DNA of 64,000 bases from Deltaproteobacteria bacterium (GTDB taxonomy: Bacteria > Myxococcota_A > Polyangia > Haliangiales > Haliangiaceae), in NCBI GenBank assembly GCA_020630875.1, contig JAHDIH010000003.1, positions 164-64,163 of the forward strand, written 5' to 3'. The notes beneath the pieces are model-generated. The model saw only the letters and a program-made list of their open reading frames with translations. It had not been told where the DNA came from and searched no databases. The translations under genes and the position numbers were made by a program. How positions within the stretch are numbered: position 1 is the first letter of the stretch; each line of letters opens with the position of its first letter. Below are positions 33,761 to 43,288 of this stretch, in pieces.

Positions 33761-36223
33761 CTAAGATTCCTTTTCGTCGCCTTCCAGCAGCATCAGAAGC
33801 GCAGGAAGAAACACCATGTCGGTGATAAGCGCCGCAATAAGGACCGTCGCCGTGAGAATTCCAAAGTAGACGTTTGGAACAAATGTACCAAAAGCATACA
33901 TGCCAAAAGCAGCGACCAAAATAGCGGTAGTCACCACAAGCGCTGGTCCCGTTCCGGAGAACACTTTGCCGATGGCCACTTGAGACGCATCTCCCTGATT
34001 ACGCCAATAGTCGTAGCTAGAAAGAATATGAATCGTGTCGTCAACAGCAATACCGATGCATACAGAAGCGACCAAGACCGTTCCTATGTCAATCGGTTTA
34101 CCAATAATCCAAAGCGTGAGCCCACCAACCATCAAAGGAATGACGTTAGGAATAATTGCTATCAGACCAACCCGCAAGGACCGGAAGACGCAAAGCAAAA
34201 GCAAACTGATCAAAACTACCGCGGTCAAAAGTGACCGTATAAACGATTCCACCACGTGGTCGTTCATTCCCTGATACAATCGAGACTTACCGGTAACTAT
34301 CGCGTTCAATCCGAGAGCCGTTGCTTTTCTTTCAAGCAAACGGGCGTTATCAAGCCACTCCGAAGATGCAGTCGTTTTTGAAATAAACCTGATACGTAGT
34401 CTTTGGTAGTCGTAGTCGATGGAATCATCAAGCCCCATACCTTGAGGCAATCCTCCTGAGTACTGTTGAATCAATTGCGCGACTTGCGGAGTGGTATCAG
34501 GAATGCGGTAATACTCCGGGTTATTTCCATAAAATGTCTCGTGGACCTGTTTGACGATTTCGACAATAGAAACAGACTTACCAACCAACTTGAGATCAAG
34601 GGCTTGCTTTTCTAGCTGCTCTACCCTCTTAAGGAAGTCCGGATCTTTGATGCCGTCTTTCTTGCCGGAGTCAACGACGACCTCGTAGGTCAATGCACCG
34701 CCCATGTCTTTCAATATGATGTCTTGTGCGTCTCTGAGTGGATACCCCTCTGCGAAATATTTATACGGGTCAGAGTTCACCGTGTTCTTTAAAGACAAGA
34801 AGATACTCACGCCCGCCAAGGCGAATCCGACAACCACAATCTTTAATCGATGCTTGTCGAGCACTTTGGCCCATCGCTTGGAACGTTCGCTCGCTACGCC
34901 GCCTTCCACAGTATCTACCTTCTTAACTTTCCAAGGAAGTAAAACGAGAAGCCCCCCCACCAACAAATAGGTAGCAAGCCATGCGACCAAAGTGCCGGCC
35001 GCTGCGATAATGCCAAGACCAATGATAGGTTTTAACGAAGCGGTTACGAAGGCCGCAAAACCAAGGGCCGTCGAGATGGTTGTGAGTATCGTCGGTTTCA
35101 GATTTTTGGAAAGGGTGTAACGCGTCGCTTCTTTTCGATCCTCACCACGTCGTCTTGCCAAAAAGTAAGATGTCAAAATATGAATGGCATCTGCCACTCC
35201 CACCGCTATCATGATCTGCGGCAGCGTAATGGTAATTGTAGAGACTTCGATGTCAATCCAACCGCCAAACCCGAACGCCCCAATGGTTCCCCAAATCACC
35301 ACGAGCAACGGAAGAATAACTCCCGCAACAGAACGAAATCTCAAAAAGAGCAATAGAATCGTAATCCCGAGAAGAATAGGCATTATCCGAGACATGTCCG
35401 ACTCAGCAGATTCTTTGAAAGCCGTATTAATCGCCGTACCACCGGTCATGTAGAATTCATGATCCGTCCTTTTGAGTTTCTCAAGTACCTTTTTGGCCGC
35501 GTTGGTAATTAACGGCGCATCAGGCGGATTGTCAAAGCCTGGGCGAACCCTTGCGTAGATTAGTGCGGTAGTCGCGTCTTTGGAAACCAAGTACTCAGGA
35601 AGTACTCGGTGAGAAAGCGCTACCTTTTTTCGTTGCTTCAGCACATCCGGAAACATCGCGACTTCGGGAATCGTAGACACATCAACTTTCCCCTCCGCAA
35701 TTAGTCCCGACTCAGCCTCGCGTAAAGCTGCAATCATTTCTTGAGTCAACGGCCCGTTGATCACAGCCGCTTCTAATAGACCTTCTTTTAAAGCAAGAGT
35801 TTCGACCGCCTTGGCCTCCTCCATGGAAACCTTCTTGGGAATCAGAGCCTCTACGACCATGACATCGTCTACATCATGCACCCAGTTAAAATTGGATAGC
35901 GAATCCACCCGAATAATATCAGGGACCAACCACATCTCTTTAGTGATTTCCTGGAGCAACAGCGCGGAGTCTTCATCGAAAATTCCCGAAGGTGATTTCA
36001 CCGCTATGAGCAAATTGTCATCATTGGAGAACTGCTTTTCAAAATCATTGAATTGCAGCACCATCGGGTCGTCGTCCGTAAAGAAAGCCGTATGCGTGAA
36101 ATTCGGTACCAACCCTTTCACTCCAGGCGCCAACACCAAAAGTATTGCGACCGCACAAGCAATTGCCATCAGCGGTTTGTTTACGATGAATTCTACAAAT
36201 TTAAATTTCTTTGGTTCGCTCAT
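33761..36223 (-). CDS. RND/MMPL-family exporter
   Basis: 820 residues from ATG 36223 (MSEPKKFKF), 11 bp after the upstream stop. The topology is that of an RND 'exporter of superfamily' protein: TM1 at about 15-35, a large periplasmic loop, a cluster of five TM segments with a sterol-sensing-like block (I-T-I-T-L-P-Q-I-M-I-A-V-G-V-A-D-A), then the same pattern repeated (V-A-S-V-C-I-G-I-A-V-D-D-T-I-H in the second half). The D-D/D-A pairs in TM4/TM10 match the proton relay. With the adjacent LolA-like protein and barrel it probably moves lipids or another hydrophobic substrate to the outer membrane (inference). Repression by the upstream TetR is likely. Confidence 0.9.
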   Translation of the reverse strand: MSEPKKFKFVEFIVNKPLMAIACAVAILLVLAPGVKGLVPNFTHTAFFTDDDPMVLQFNDFEKQFSNDDNLLIAVKSPSGIFDEDSALLLQEITKEMWLVPDIIRVDSLSNFNWVHDVDDVMVVEALIPKKVSMEEAKAVETLALKEGLLEAAVINGPLTQEMIAALREAESGLIAEGKVDVSTIPEVAMFPDVLKQRKKVALSHRVLPEYLVSKDATTALIYARVRPGFDNPPDAPLITNAAKKVLEKLKRTDHEFYMTGGTAINTAFKESAESDMSRIMPILLGITILLLFLRFRSVAGVILPLLVVIWGTIGAFGFGGWIDIEVSTITITLPQIMIAVGVADAIHILTSYFLARRRGEDRKEATRYTLSKNLKPTILTTISTALGFAAFVTASLKPIIGLGIIAAAGTLVAWLATYLLVGGLLVLLPWKVKKVDTVEGGVASERSKRWAKVLDKHRLKIVVVGFALAGVSIFLSLKNTVNSDPYKYFAEGYPLRDAQDIILKDMGGALTYEVVVDSGKKDGIKDPDFLKRVEQLEKQALDLKLVGKSVSIVEIVKQVHETFYGNNPEYYRIPDTTPQVAQLIQQYSGGLPQGMGLDDSIDYDYQRLRIRFISKTTASSEWLDNARLLERKATALGLNAIVTGKSRLYQGMNDHVVESFIRSLLTAVVLISLLLLCVFRSLRVGLIAIIPNVIPLMVGGLTLWIIGKPIDIGTVLVASVCIGIAVDDTIHILSSYDYWRNQGDASQVAIGKVFSGTGPALVVTTAILVAAFGMYAFGTFVPNVYFGILTATVLIAALITDMVFLPALLMLLEGDEKES

Positions 36224-36234
36224 TTTGTTCTTTT

Positions 36235-37479
36235 CTAAAAGTATCGAGTCATCTTCGCATAGGCCTGATTCGCCCCCGACAACCAATCTGCCCCAACCCT
36301 GTTGTCGGGATCATCGGCAGGCAAGTGAATCAATCGGAACCCTGCGGTCAATTTCCAATCGTTTCCTAGTCGTCGCCCCAGTTCTCCGCCCAAGAGTAGC
36401 TGCTGAGGATCGGTGACATTGCTGATTACTGAAAATAGCAATGTAGTTCCTGCTTCATCGGAAAAGTCGGCACGCCACCCCAAAAGCGCGTGACGGCTAA
36501 AAGCCAAAAACGGTACTTCTTCCACCTTTGCATCCAACAGCCATTGCATCTCAAAAAGTAGTGTGGAGGAAGCTCCTGATTCGTGACTAATTCCGTACTC
36601 TGCCCCACCAGCGACGAGGCCGTAATCGACAGCTGGAAGGATTGTCAGCGACTGAGGTTCTGTCAGCTTTCTGTAAGCCCCTTCCGCTTTGAATATAAAC
36701 CCACCTTTCACCAGTTGTGCGGTTCCACCAAACTGCATTACAGGGGCGTACAAAAGCCGAGCGGTCGCGACGCCATTGACAACATCCGGAGTAAGAAACG
36801 GCGATTGTCGATCAAGCTGATGCAAGACGTGGGCTGAGAGTTCCAGGTCAGAAAAACGATACTGCAACCGCACCGCCCACTGAGGTAGGAAGTTACTATC
36901 AGTACGCTTTCCATCCATGTCCGTATGCCAAGCCTCGGGGAGTCCGACTCCGGGCGGAGCAAAACGAAAACGTGACCGTTGACTTGGAAAAATAGGCTCG
37001 GTGAAAACAGGCATAGCCATCGCTTCAATACTTCCTTCACCAAACTTCAGTCGCGCGCTCACCATTAGTTCACCTATCTTCTCAGGGTACTGAATGTCGC
37101 CATCAAGAAAACGAGCGTTGATTACATCGACAGGATGAAACACCTCAAGCGCACTCCAATTACGCGTGTCGTAACCTGCGACGATACGGAGCTTCTTTTT
37201 TTTGTACTGAACCCAAGCCTCTTCGACAAACATCGCTGAGCGCTCATCATCTCGAGCGTCAGCTCGGCCAAACAGAGAAAAATTGGCCCTCCACGGCTTG
37301 TTCTTGTAAGTCGCTTTTAGCCTGCCAGCGAGACTGACGTTGAAATTATCTACACTGCTCACATCGGGCAGAAAACCACGTCCCTCCAATGTGAGCTCTC
37401 CTTCGCTGGAAAAGGAGTCCGCGTGAGAAGCGACAGATAATGCGACAACTATTAAACTACTGATCAAGTTCGTCGGCAT
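36235..37479 (-). CDS. Outer-membrane beta-barrel protein
   Basis: 414 residues from ATG 37479 (MPTNLISSLIVVALSVASHA signal), overlapping the LolA-like gene by 23 bp. The mature protein is rich in alternating aromatic strands and ends Y-A-K-M-T-R-Y-F with a terminal Phe. It resembles DUF1302/alginate-export-type porins by pattern (G-R-G-F in the first strand, V-E-E-A-W-V-Q-Y), but I cannot name the family firmly. It lies between a LolA-like protein and an RND exporter in one operon, so it may be the outer-membrane partner. Confidence 0.78.
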   Translation of the reverse strand: MPTNLISSLIVVALSVASHADSFSSEGELTLEGRGFLPDVSSVDNFNVSLAGRLKATYKNKPWRANFSLFGRADARDDERSAMFVEEAWVQYKKKKLRIVAGYDTRNWSALEVFHPVDVINARFLDGDIQYPEKIGELMVSARLKFGEGSIEAMAMPVFTEPIFPSQRSRFRFAPPGVGLPEAWHTDMDGKRTDSNFLPQWAVRLQYRFSDLELSAHVLHQLDRQSPFLTPDVVNGVATARLLYAPVMQFGGTAQLVKGGFIFKAEGAYRKLTEPQSLTILPAVDYGLVAGGAEYGISHESGASSTLLFEMQWLLDAKVEEVPFLAFSRHALLGWRADFSDEAGTTLLFSVISNVTDPQQLLLGGELGRRLGNDWKLTAGFRLIHLPADDPDNRVGADWLSGANQAYAKMTRYF

Positions 37480-38221
37480 CAAACACCTCATCATCAATCG
37501 ACTTACCAAGTGTTCGTTTCGACCAGCTGATCACCGAGCGTTTTCGCGTTTGGTGGTTAGATATATCGATCTTGCCGACTCGCCAATGTTTTCCAAACTT
37601 TTTGTAGTTCGTAAACTTTGCTGTCTTTAACTTTGCACCCTTACGATCGTAGTAGTCGATTTGAAGAGGACCATGATACGCTTTATCGATCCACATGATT
37701 TGTTTACTGTAGCCGGAACGTTTGTCTTTCGGAATCCGCTCCATTTTCCACACGGCCCTACCACCGAATTTCTCCTCGGAAAGTAGTTTGAACTTGTATT
37801 TCTCAACTTCTTGAGACCCCAAGTCTTCGTACGCGAATTCACTTCCCATGAAAGAACCACTTTTGTTTCTCGCGGCAATGCGCTTGGTACGCTTAAAGGC
37901 GGGAAGGTACATCCACTGCTTGTCGTCGCCACGTTTCTTCGTCCATGTCAGAAGCTTCGTCCCTTTTACATCCGCAGGCGAAAGGAACGTGACGATAGAT
38001 TTATCCCCGTCTTTCTTTGTCTCTTTTACTCGAGACTTCATCTTGCGGGAGTTCTTTGCGCCCTGCGCGTTATAAAGAATCATTTCCATGGTGGAGGATT
38101 CTCCGATGTATCCATCATTGGCTTTCGCATTCTTTTTCGCAATGGCAAGGCCCTCACTGGCCGCATCCGCGGATGCACCGGAGGCAAAAGACAGAAATAA
38201 CAAACCTGTAAGAAATCTCAT
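37457..38221 (-). CDS. LolA-like outer-membrane lipoprotein-sorting family protein
   Basis: 254 residues with signal peptide MRFLTGLLFLSFASGASA. The mature part matches the uncharacterised LolA_like family seen beside RND exporters: I-V-T-F-L-S-P-A-D-V-K-G-T-K-L-L, Q-W-M-Y-L-P-A-F-K-R-T-K-R-I and G-S-F-M-G-S-E-F-A-Y-E-D-L are its hallmarks. The fold is an open beta-barrel that can carry a lipid. It is the first gene after tetR; its ATG is immediately adjacent to an 18-bp operator and about where transcription should begin from the TTGACA promoter. Confidence 0.9.
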   Translation of the reverse strand: MRFLTGLLFLSFASGASADAASEGLAIAKKNAKANDGYIGESSTMEMILYNAQGAKNSRKMKSRVKETKKDGDKSIVTFLSPADVKGTKLLTWTKKRGDDKQWMYLPAFKRTKRIAARNKSGSFMGSEFAYEDLGSQEVEKYKFKLLSEEKFGGRAVWKMERIPKDKRSGYSKQIMWIDKAYHGPLQIDYYDRKGAKLKTAKFTNYKKFGKHWRVGKIDISNHQTRKRSVISWSKRTLGKSIDDEVFDADELDQ

Positions 38222-38256
38222 AAGTGAATACTCACTTACTCAGGTTTGGTTGTCAA
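38221..38256 (-). promoter_or_regulatory. TetR operator and core promoter of the LolA-like/RND operon
   Basis: TAAGTGA-ATAC-TCACTTA at 38221-38238 is a perfect 7-4-7 inverted repeat whose edge touches the ATG (38221-38219). On the minus strand a consensus TTGACA (-35) is at 38256-38251, overlapping the tetR stop codon. The -10 region falls inside the operator. With normal spacing the transcript would start at or near the ATG, giving a leaderless or nearly leaderless mRNA. A 15/18 match to this dyad lies upstream of tetR. Confidence 0.75.
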
Positions 38257-38939
38257 GACTTTGCGTGAGCAATCAATGCTGAGAACGTTTTGGGTTTGTA
38301 ATTCGCTTCAATAAGCGCTTCTTTAACCCCCACCGCTCGAAGCATGACCCTCACCGAACGTTCCAAAAGTTTCTCATCAGTCATGCCGTAGGACATGACT
38401 TCGGTAGGAGCCAGCCTGTAGGTCAGCACGGTTACAGAAGCGTGGTGAGCCAGCCAAATGGCCAATTCTGCGTCGTCTTCACTCCCGACAAGATCACCTT
38501 GAGCTGCCGCGCCCATGACGCAACGTCGCATCTTTTCGACCCATGGGGCCGAGGTTTTGGCGATGAACAGCTTGGCAAACTGGCCATCGTCCATGATGGA
38601 GCGCTGAAGTATGCGGTGTACCATCGCCACTTCAGGCTCTTTGGCGCCCGTTTGAATTTTCCACATCAAGGCGTAAACGCATAGAATTAACGTTTCAGTG
38701 CTGTCTGGTAGCTCTGACAGTAGTTCCACGGTGGCCGTGGACTGGCTGACGCATTCGTGCAGGATGGCATGATAGAGTTCCTCTTTCCCTGCGAAGTGCC
38801 GGTAAAGTAGTGCTTCTGATACGCCTGCGGCGTTTGCCATGTCCTTTGTGGTCACTTCTCCCGCTGCGTTGGATGCAAAAAGTGGCATGCAGGCTTCAAT
38901 TATTTGCTGCCGTCTTGCCTCGTTGTTCAACCGCGCCAC
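38253..38939 (-). CDS. TetR-family transcriptional regulator
   Basis: 228 residues from GTG 38939. The N-terminal HTH is typical: R-R-Q-Q-I-I-E-A-C, then V-T-T-K-D-M-A-N-A-A-G-V-S-E-A-L-L-Y-R-H-F-A-G-K-E-E-L. The C-terminal ligand domain is all helical and unassigned. The gene precedes the LolA-like/OMP/RND operon by 31 bp. Two similar 18-bp dyads, one in front of that operon and one in front of tetR itself, suggest it represses both. The divergent asnS promoter could also be affected. Confidence 0.93.
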   Translation of the reverse strand: MARLNNEARRQQIIEACMPLFASNAAGEVTTKDMANAAGVSEALLYRHFAGKEELYHAILHECVSQSTATVELLSELPDSTETLILCVYALMWKIQTGAKEPEVAMVHRILQRSIMDDGQFAKLFIAKTSAPWVEKMRRCVMGAAAQGDLVGSEDDAELAIWLAHHASVTVLTYRLAPTEVMSYGMTDEKLLERSVRVMLRAVGVKEALIEANYKPKTFSALIAHAKS

Positions 38940-38948
38940 ATCCCATGG

Positions 38949-38966
38949 TAGGTGACTACTTACTTA
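38949..38966. promoter_or_regulatory. Second TetR operator copy, upstream of tetR
   Basis: TAGGTGACTACTTACTTA matches the perfect dyad at 38221-38238 at 15 of 18 positions. It starts 10 bp upstream of the tetR GTG and lies between tetR and divergent asnS (start 39032), as expected for autoregulation. Confidence 0.7.
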
Positions 38967-39031
38967 CAATGCAAGTGCTAATGAAACATCCGACGCTGGC
39001 GACGCTGCAAAAGGCATGTTAGCTAGGGTTT

Positions 39032-40423
39032 ATGGCGCGATCAATCGACATCTTACGAGGCCAATTTCCTATCGGCGATGCCGCGATGGTACAAGGTTGG
39101 GTCCGGACCATCCGGCACTCCAACGCCGAGCTTTGCTTCATCAACCTGCTTGATGGAAGCAGTGTCACTCCGATTCAGGTGGTATGCGAAGGCGCCCTGG
39201 CCTCACGCGAGGATATCAAAAAGCTCACATCTGGCGCATCTTTACGGGTTCACGGCAGCATCGTAGAGTCAAAAGGCAAAGGGCAAAGCGTCGAGCTAAA
39301 AGCGGAAGAAGTCGAAGTCATCGGACTGGTAGCCGACCCCGAGAAGTATCCAATGCAACCAAAGCGCCACTCCATGGAATACCTGAGGGAGATGGCTCAT
39401 CTTCGACCAAGGACCAATTTGATTGGGGCGGTCACCCGGGTTCGACATACCTTGGCCTTCGCCATCCACGAGTTCTTTCAGAAGAACCATTTCTATTGGA
39501 TTCACACTCCTATCATCACTGCTAACGACTGCGAAGGTGCGGGAGAGATGTTTAGAGTTTCTACGCTTGATTTGCAAAACTTGCCGGTGAATGACAAGGG
39601 AGCGATTGACTACACCAACGACTTCTTCGGCAAAGAAGCTCACCTTACAGTATCCGGCCAATTAAACGTCGAGGCCTACTGCTTGGCCATGAGTAACGTC
39701 TACACGTTCGGTCCTACGTTTCGGGCAGAAAACTCTAACACCAGAAGGCACCTCGCAGAGTTCTGGATGGTCGAGCCAGAAATTGCATTTGCAGATCTGA
39801 GTACTGATGTAGACCTTGCTGAAAAATTCCTTAAGTACATCTACTCGGCACTGCTTGAGCGGAATCCGGAAGACATGGAATTTTTCAATAAGTTTGTCTC
39901 CAAGGGAGTTGTAGGTAGACTGCAAAACCTAATCGACTCTCCGTTTGAGCGTATCGAGTATACCGACGCCGTCACTCAGCTGCAAAAAGCCAAAAAGAAG
40001 TTCGAATTTCCGGTGACCTGGGGAATCGATCTGCAATCCGAACACGAACGATATTTGACCGAAGAGCTTATTGGTAAACCGGTGGCAGTGATTAATTATC
40101 CCAAGGACATAAAAGCGTTCTACATGCGGCTAAATGACGACAACAAAACGGTTGCGGCAATGGACGTCTTAGCTCCAGGAATCGGTGAAATAATCGGTGG
40201 AAGTCAAAGGGAAGACCGGCTTGACGTTCTCGACGCCCGTCTGGAAGAAATGAAACTACCGAAGGAAGACTACTGGTGGTACCGCGACCTTAGAAAATAC
40301 GGCACCGTGCCTCATGCAGGGTTTGGTTTAGGATTCGAACGAGCCATTCAATACGCCACAGGGATCGATAACATTCGTGACGTCATTCCATTCCCGCGTG
40401 CTCCGCGACTTGCAGAGTTCTAA
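39032..40423 (+). CDS. asnS: Asparaginyl-tRNA synthetase
   Basis: 463 residues from ATG 39032, preceded by TAGGG. An OB-fold anticodon-binding domain (about 15-100, V-Q-G-W-V-R-T-I-R) leads into a class II catalytic core with motif 2 [16 protein letters not shown] and motif 3 G-L-G-F-E-R. The sequence [12 protein letters not shown] and the motif-3 region match AsnRS. It charges tRNA-Asn. Size is normal. It is divergent from tetR. Confidence 0.96.
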   Translation: MARSIDILRGQFPIGDAAMVQGWVRTIRHSNAELCFINLLDGSSVTPIQVVCEGALASREDIKKLTSGASLRVHGSIVESKGKGQSVELKAEEVEVIGLVADPEKYPMQPKRHSMEYLREMAHLRPRTNLIGAVTRVRHTLAFAIHEFFQKNHFYWIHTPIITANDCEGAGEMFRVSTLDLQNLPVNDKGAIDYTNDFFGKEAHLTVSGQLNVEAYCLAMSNVYTFGPTFRAENSNTRRHLAEFWMVEPEIAFADLSTDVDLAEKFLKYIYSALLERNPEDMEFFNKFVSKGVVGRLQNLIDSPFERIEYTDAVTQLQKAKKKFEFPVTWGIDLQSEHERYLTEELIGKPVAVINYPKDIKAFYMRLNDDNKTVAAMDVLAPGIGEIIGGSQREDRLDVLDARLEEMKLPKEDYWWYRDLRKYGTVPHAGFGLGFERAIQYATGIDNIRDVIPFPRAPRLAEF

Positions 40424-40484
40424 AAAAGTAGCAATTGAATTGCCCCGTCCCCACCAAAGACGTTTTTTGCGCTAGGCTCGCGAC

Positions 40485-41930
40485 ATGTGGCTCATCATCT
40501 TATTGGTCGTCGCTTCTCTGCTACTACTCGTGTTTCTGTACGACATCTTTCAAACGAAAGATCCCATTCTCCGAGTGTATCCTATCGTAGGGCACTTCAG
40601 GCACGTACTTTCCTCTTTTGGTCCAGAGCTTAGACAGTACATCGTTGCCGCCAACAACGAGGAACGGCCTTTCTCTCGCGACCAAAGACGATGGGTATAC
40701 AATTCTGCAGCGAAAGGTAATACCTATTTTGGTTTTGGTACCGATCTAAACATCGAAGAGCCAACGAACCACTTGGTCATCAAACAGTCGGCATTTCCGT
40801 TAGACGAGCCACGCGACAATCCAGACTACTTGATCCCTTGCAAGAAAACACTAGGCGGTTGGAGAAACCGAAAGAAACCATTTACGCCCGACTCTACTGT
40901 TTTCATATCCGGGATGAGCTACGGCTCTCTTGGAAAAACGGCAGTGGAAGCAATGAACCGAGGTTGCCAAATTGCATCGGCTGCTCACAACACTGGCGAA
41001 GGTGGCGTCTCGCCCCATCACGGACACGGAGCCGACCTTATTTGGCAAGTAGGAACTGGTTACTACGGATGTCGCAACGAGGATGGGACATTCAGTCTCG
41101 ATAGACTTGTCGCCGTATGCGAGGAATATAACGTCCGTGCCATTGAGGTAAAACTATCCCAGGGTGCCAAACCTGGACTCGGGGGGGTGTTACCTGGCAA
41201 AAAAGTGACCCCCACCATTGCCAAGATTAGAGGCATTCCAATTGGCAAGAGTTGCATCAGCCCTTCCCATCACACGGCGTTCTCGAACCATGATGAAATG
41301 CTCGCGTTCATTGAATCTATTGCGGACGCCACCGGACTACCGGTGGGAATCAAATCTGCGGTCGGTGATACCCCGTTCTGGGAAGAACTTGCCAAAAAAA
41401 TGTCCGAGCAAAAAATTGGGCCAGATTTCATTGCCGTTGACGGAGGAGAAGGAGGAACCGGAGCTGCTCCTTTACCTTTCTCAGATCACGTATCCCTGCC
41501 GTTTAAGGTTGGGTTTCCTCGGGTAGTCGAAGCATTCAGAAAGCACGACATGGACAAAAACGTGGTATTTATGGGGTCAGGCAAGTTGGGCTTTCCTCAG
41601 GATGCTCTGTTAGCGATGGCCCTGGGCTGCGATATGATTGGGGTGGCTAGGGAACCAATGCTCGCCATCGGTTGCATTCAAGCCCAGCATTGCCACACTG
41701 GTAAATGTCCCGCAGGCATCGCAACGCACTCTGCGTGGAGGGTACGCGGTTTAGATCCGTCAGAAAAATCGGTAAAGTGCGCGAACTACCTGATCAACTT
41801 GCGTAAAGAGATTCTTCGACTCAGTGCGGCTTGCGGTCATGCCCATCCTGCGGAAGTCCCCATTGAAAGGTTTGAAATTTTGGACCGCCAGTACAAGTCA
41901 ACTCCAGCCTCAGAGGTATTTTTCTCGTGA
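40485..41930 (+). CDS. FMN-binding glutamate synthase-family protein
   Basis: 481 residues. One N-terminal membrane helix (about 2-22) is followed by a glutamate-synthase-like (beta/alpha)8 domain. Recognisable pieces are G-M-S-Y-G-S-L-G-K-T-A, H-N-T-G-E-G-G, V-K-L-S-Q-G-A-K-P-G-L-G-G, D-G-G-E-G-G-T-G-A-A-P and the 3Fe-4S motif C-I-Q-A-Q-H-C-H-T-G-K-C-P. The family resembles the FMN/FeS half of GltB but lacks the amidotransferase domain; its reaction is not established. The stop overlaps the GH5 start as GTGA. Confidence 0.92.
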   Translation: MWLIILLVVASLLLLVFLYDIFQTKDPILRVYPIVGHFRHVLSSFGPELRQYIVAANNEERPFSRDQRRWVYNSAAKGNTYFGFGTDLNIEEPTNHLVIKQSAFPLDEPRDNPDYLIPCKKTLGGWRNRKKPFTPDSTVFISGMSYGSLGKTAVEAMNRGCQIASAAHNTGEGGVSPHHGHGADLIWQVGTGYYGCRNEDGTFSLDRLVAVCEEYNVRAIEVKLSQGAKPGLGGVLPGKKVTPTIAKIRGIPIGKSCISPSHHTAFSNHDEMLAFIESIADATGLPVGIKSAVGDTPFWEELAKKMSEQKIGPDFIAVDGGEGGTGAAPLPFSDHVSLPFKVGFPRVVEAFRKHDMDKNVVFMGSGKLGFPQDALLAMALGCDMIGVAREPMLAIGCIQAQHCHTGKCPAGIATHSAWRVRGLDPSEKSVKCANYLINLRKEILRLSAACGHAHPAEVPIERFEILDRQYKSTPASEVFFS

Positions 41931-43282
41931 AGCATTACGTCTTACTCGCAGTGCTACTCGGATGCGGTGGAGAAGAAATTATTCCACTAGTGAAAGCGGA
42001 ACGTACCATCACTACGGATGGAAAGTGGGTACGAGACAGTGAAGGCCGCATCGTCCTGATTCAGGGAATGAACTTCTCCGGTTTAGAGTTCGGCGACTTC
42101 ATCGGAGAGCCGCGAGGGCCGCTTGCCTCCGACCTTGACAGGATTGCAAGCTGGGGACACAACACCATCCGTTTACCGGTGGCATGGAGGTACATCGAAC
42201 CAACCATCGGAGAAATCGATACGTCCTACTTTACAGAGCAGGTACAACCGGTCGTCGATTGGGCCAGAGATGCAGGAATCATGGTGGTCATCGAAATGCA
42301 CCAGTACCTATGGTCCCCGTGCTTCGATAATGGTGTGGGAGCTCCCCTTTGGACTTGTGACGCGTTTCCCCACGAAAATAGTGAGATCGGCAGCATCGAA
42401 GCTCACTGCGACTTATGGGAAAACAAAATGGCGCCAGACGGAGTGCCGCTTCAACAGCATTTCTTTTCAGCATGGCAAGCGGTTTTTGACCACTTCAAAG
42501 ATGATAAAACCGTTGTTGGTTTCGACTTTTTCAACGAGCCCAATGGCGTCAGCTGCTACGAAAATGAGTTTTTCGCCACGGAGATTCTTCATCCCTTCTA
42601 CGAGAAGATTCTCAAACAAATGCGAAATACGATGCCGCATGCCACCATGTTTTACTCCCCCCACGTCATTCGTAACCTAGGTATTGATGGCTACGTTCAA
42701 CCGATAGGTGAAAATGTAATTTACTCTCCTCATCTGTACGCGGTCGTGAGTGGCTTTGCTGGCGAAGCCTACGATGGGAATCAACGAGCCATCGACCGTG
42801 ACTACCGTTTGGCTCAGGAAGAAGCTGACAGCATGAACGCTCCATTCATTGCGGCAGAATACGGTGCAGACAGTAGCTTCCTTAGCGAAACTGAGCTTTA
42901 CATCAACCACCATCAACAGTCGCAACTGGAGCGACTCGTCGGTGGCCTGGCATGGGCTTACTTCCCCGGCGACGATACCTTTAGCGTAGTCGATGAATCT
43001 GGTGCCGCCAAAGGGAACCTCGTGGAAGCATTGACCCGCCCAAATGCAAGGGCGGTTGCGGGTGTGCCAACGACGCAGTCGTACCGTTGGGACACAGGAC
43101 AATACCAATTGACCTTTCAGCCCAACCCACAAGTCGCTGCTCCAACAATCATAGACACCCCTCACGGAAAATCTGTGACCGTGGAGGTAACAGGTGGCGT
43201 CAGCACAATGGTAGGAGACACAGTCGAAGTTCTAGCGAACTCAGACAAGCCAGTAGACGTAAAAATAAATACTGGGCAATAA
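41927..43282 (+). CDS. GH5-family glycoside hydrolase (endoglycoceramidase-like) lipoprotein
   Basis: 451 residues from GTG 41927. The signal MKHYVLLAVLLGCGG gives a lipoprotein. The GH5 barrel shows L-I-Q-G-M-N-F-S-G, N-T-I-R-L-P-V-A-W-R-Y-I-E-P, V-I-E-M-H-Q-Y-L-W-S, the acid/base Glu in F-F-N-E-P-N-G, and the nucleophile in A-A-E-Y-G-A-D. The order and spacing are closer to endoglycoceramidase-type GH5 than to cellulases. A C-terminal beta-sandwich domain (about 365-451) follows. Possible substrates are glycolipids or beta-glucans; not decided here. Coupled to the FMN protein gene. Confidence 0.88.
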   Translation: MKHYVLLAVLLGCGGEEIIPLVKAERTITTDGKWVRDSEGRIVLIQGMNFSGLEFGDFIGEPRGPLASDLDRIASWGHNTIRLPVAWRYIEPTIGEIDTSYFTEQVQPVVDWARDAGIMVVIEMHQYLWSPCFDNGVGAPLWTCDAFPHENSEIGSIEAHCDLWENKMAPDGVPLQQHFFSAWQAVFDHFKDDKTVVGFDFFNEPNGVSCYENEFFATEILHPFYEKILKQMRNTMPHATMFYSPHVIRNLGIDGYVQPIGENVIYSPHLYAVVSGFAGEAYDGNQRAIDRDYRLAQEEADSMNAPFIAAEYGADSSFLSETELYINHHQQSQLERLVGGLAWAYFPGDDTFSVVDESGAAKGNLVEALTRPNARAVAGVPTTQSYRWDTGQYQLTFQPNPQVAAPTIIDTPHGKSVTVEVTGGVSTMVGDTVEVLANSDKPVDVKINTGQ

Positions 43283-43288
43283 CTGGCG

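Noticed and set aside
35757..36416. 219-codon forward frame opposite the RND exporter
   Set aside because: Low-complexity Ser/Thr-rich translation antisense to a clear RND transporter; a shadow of its codon usage.
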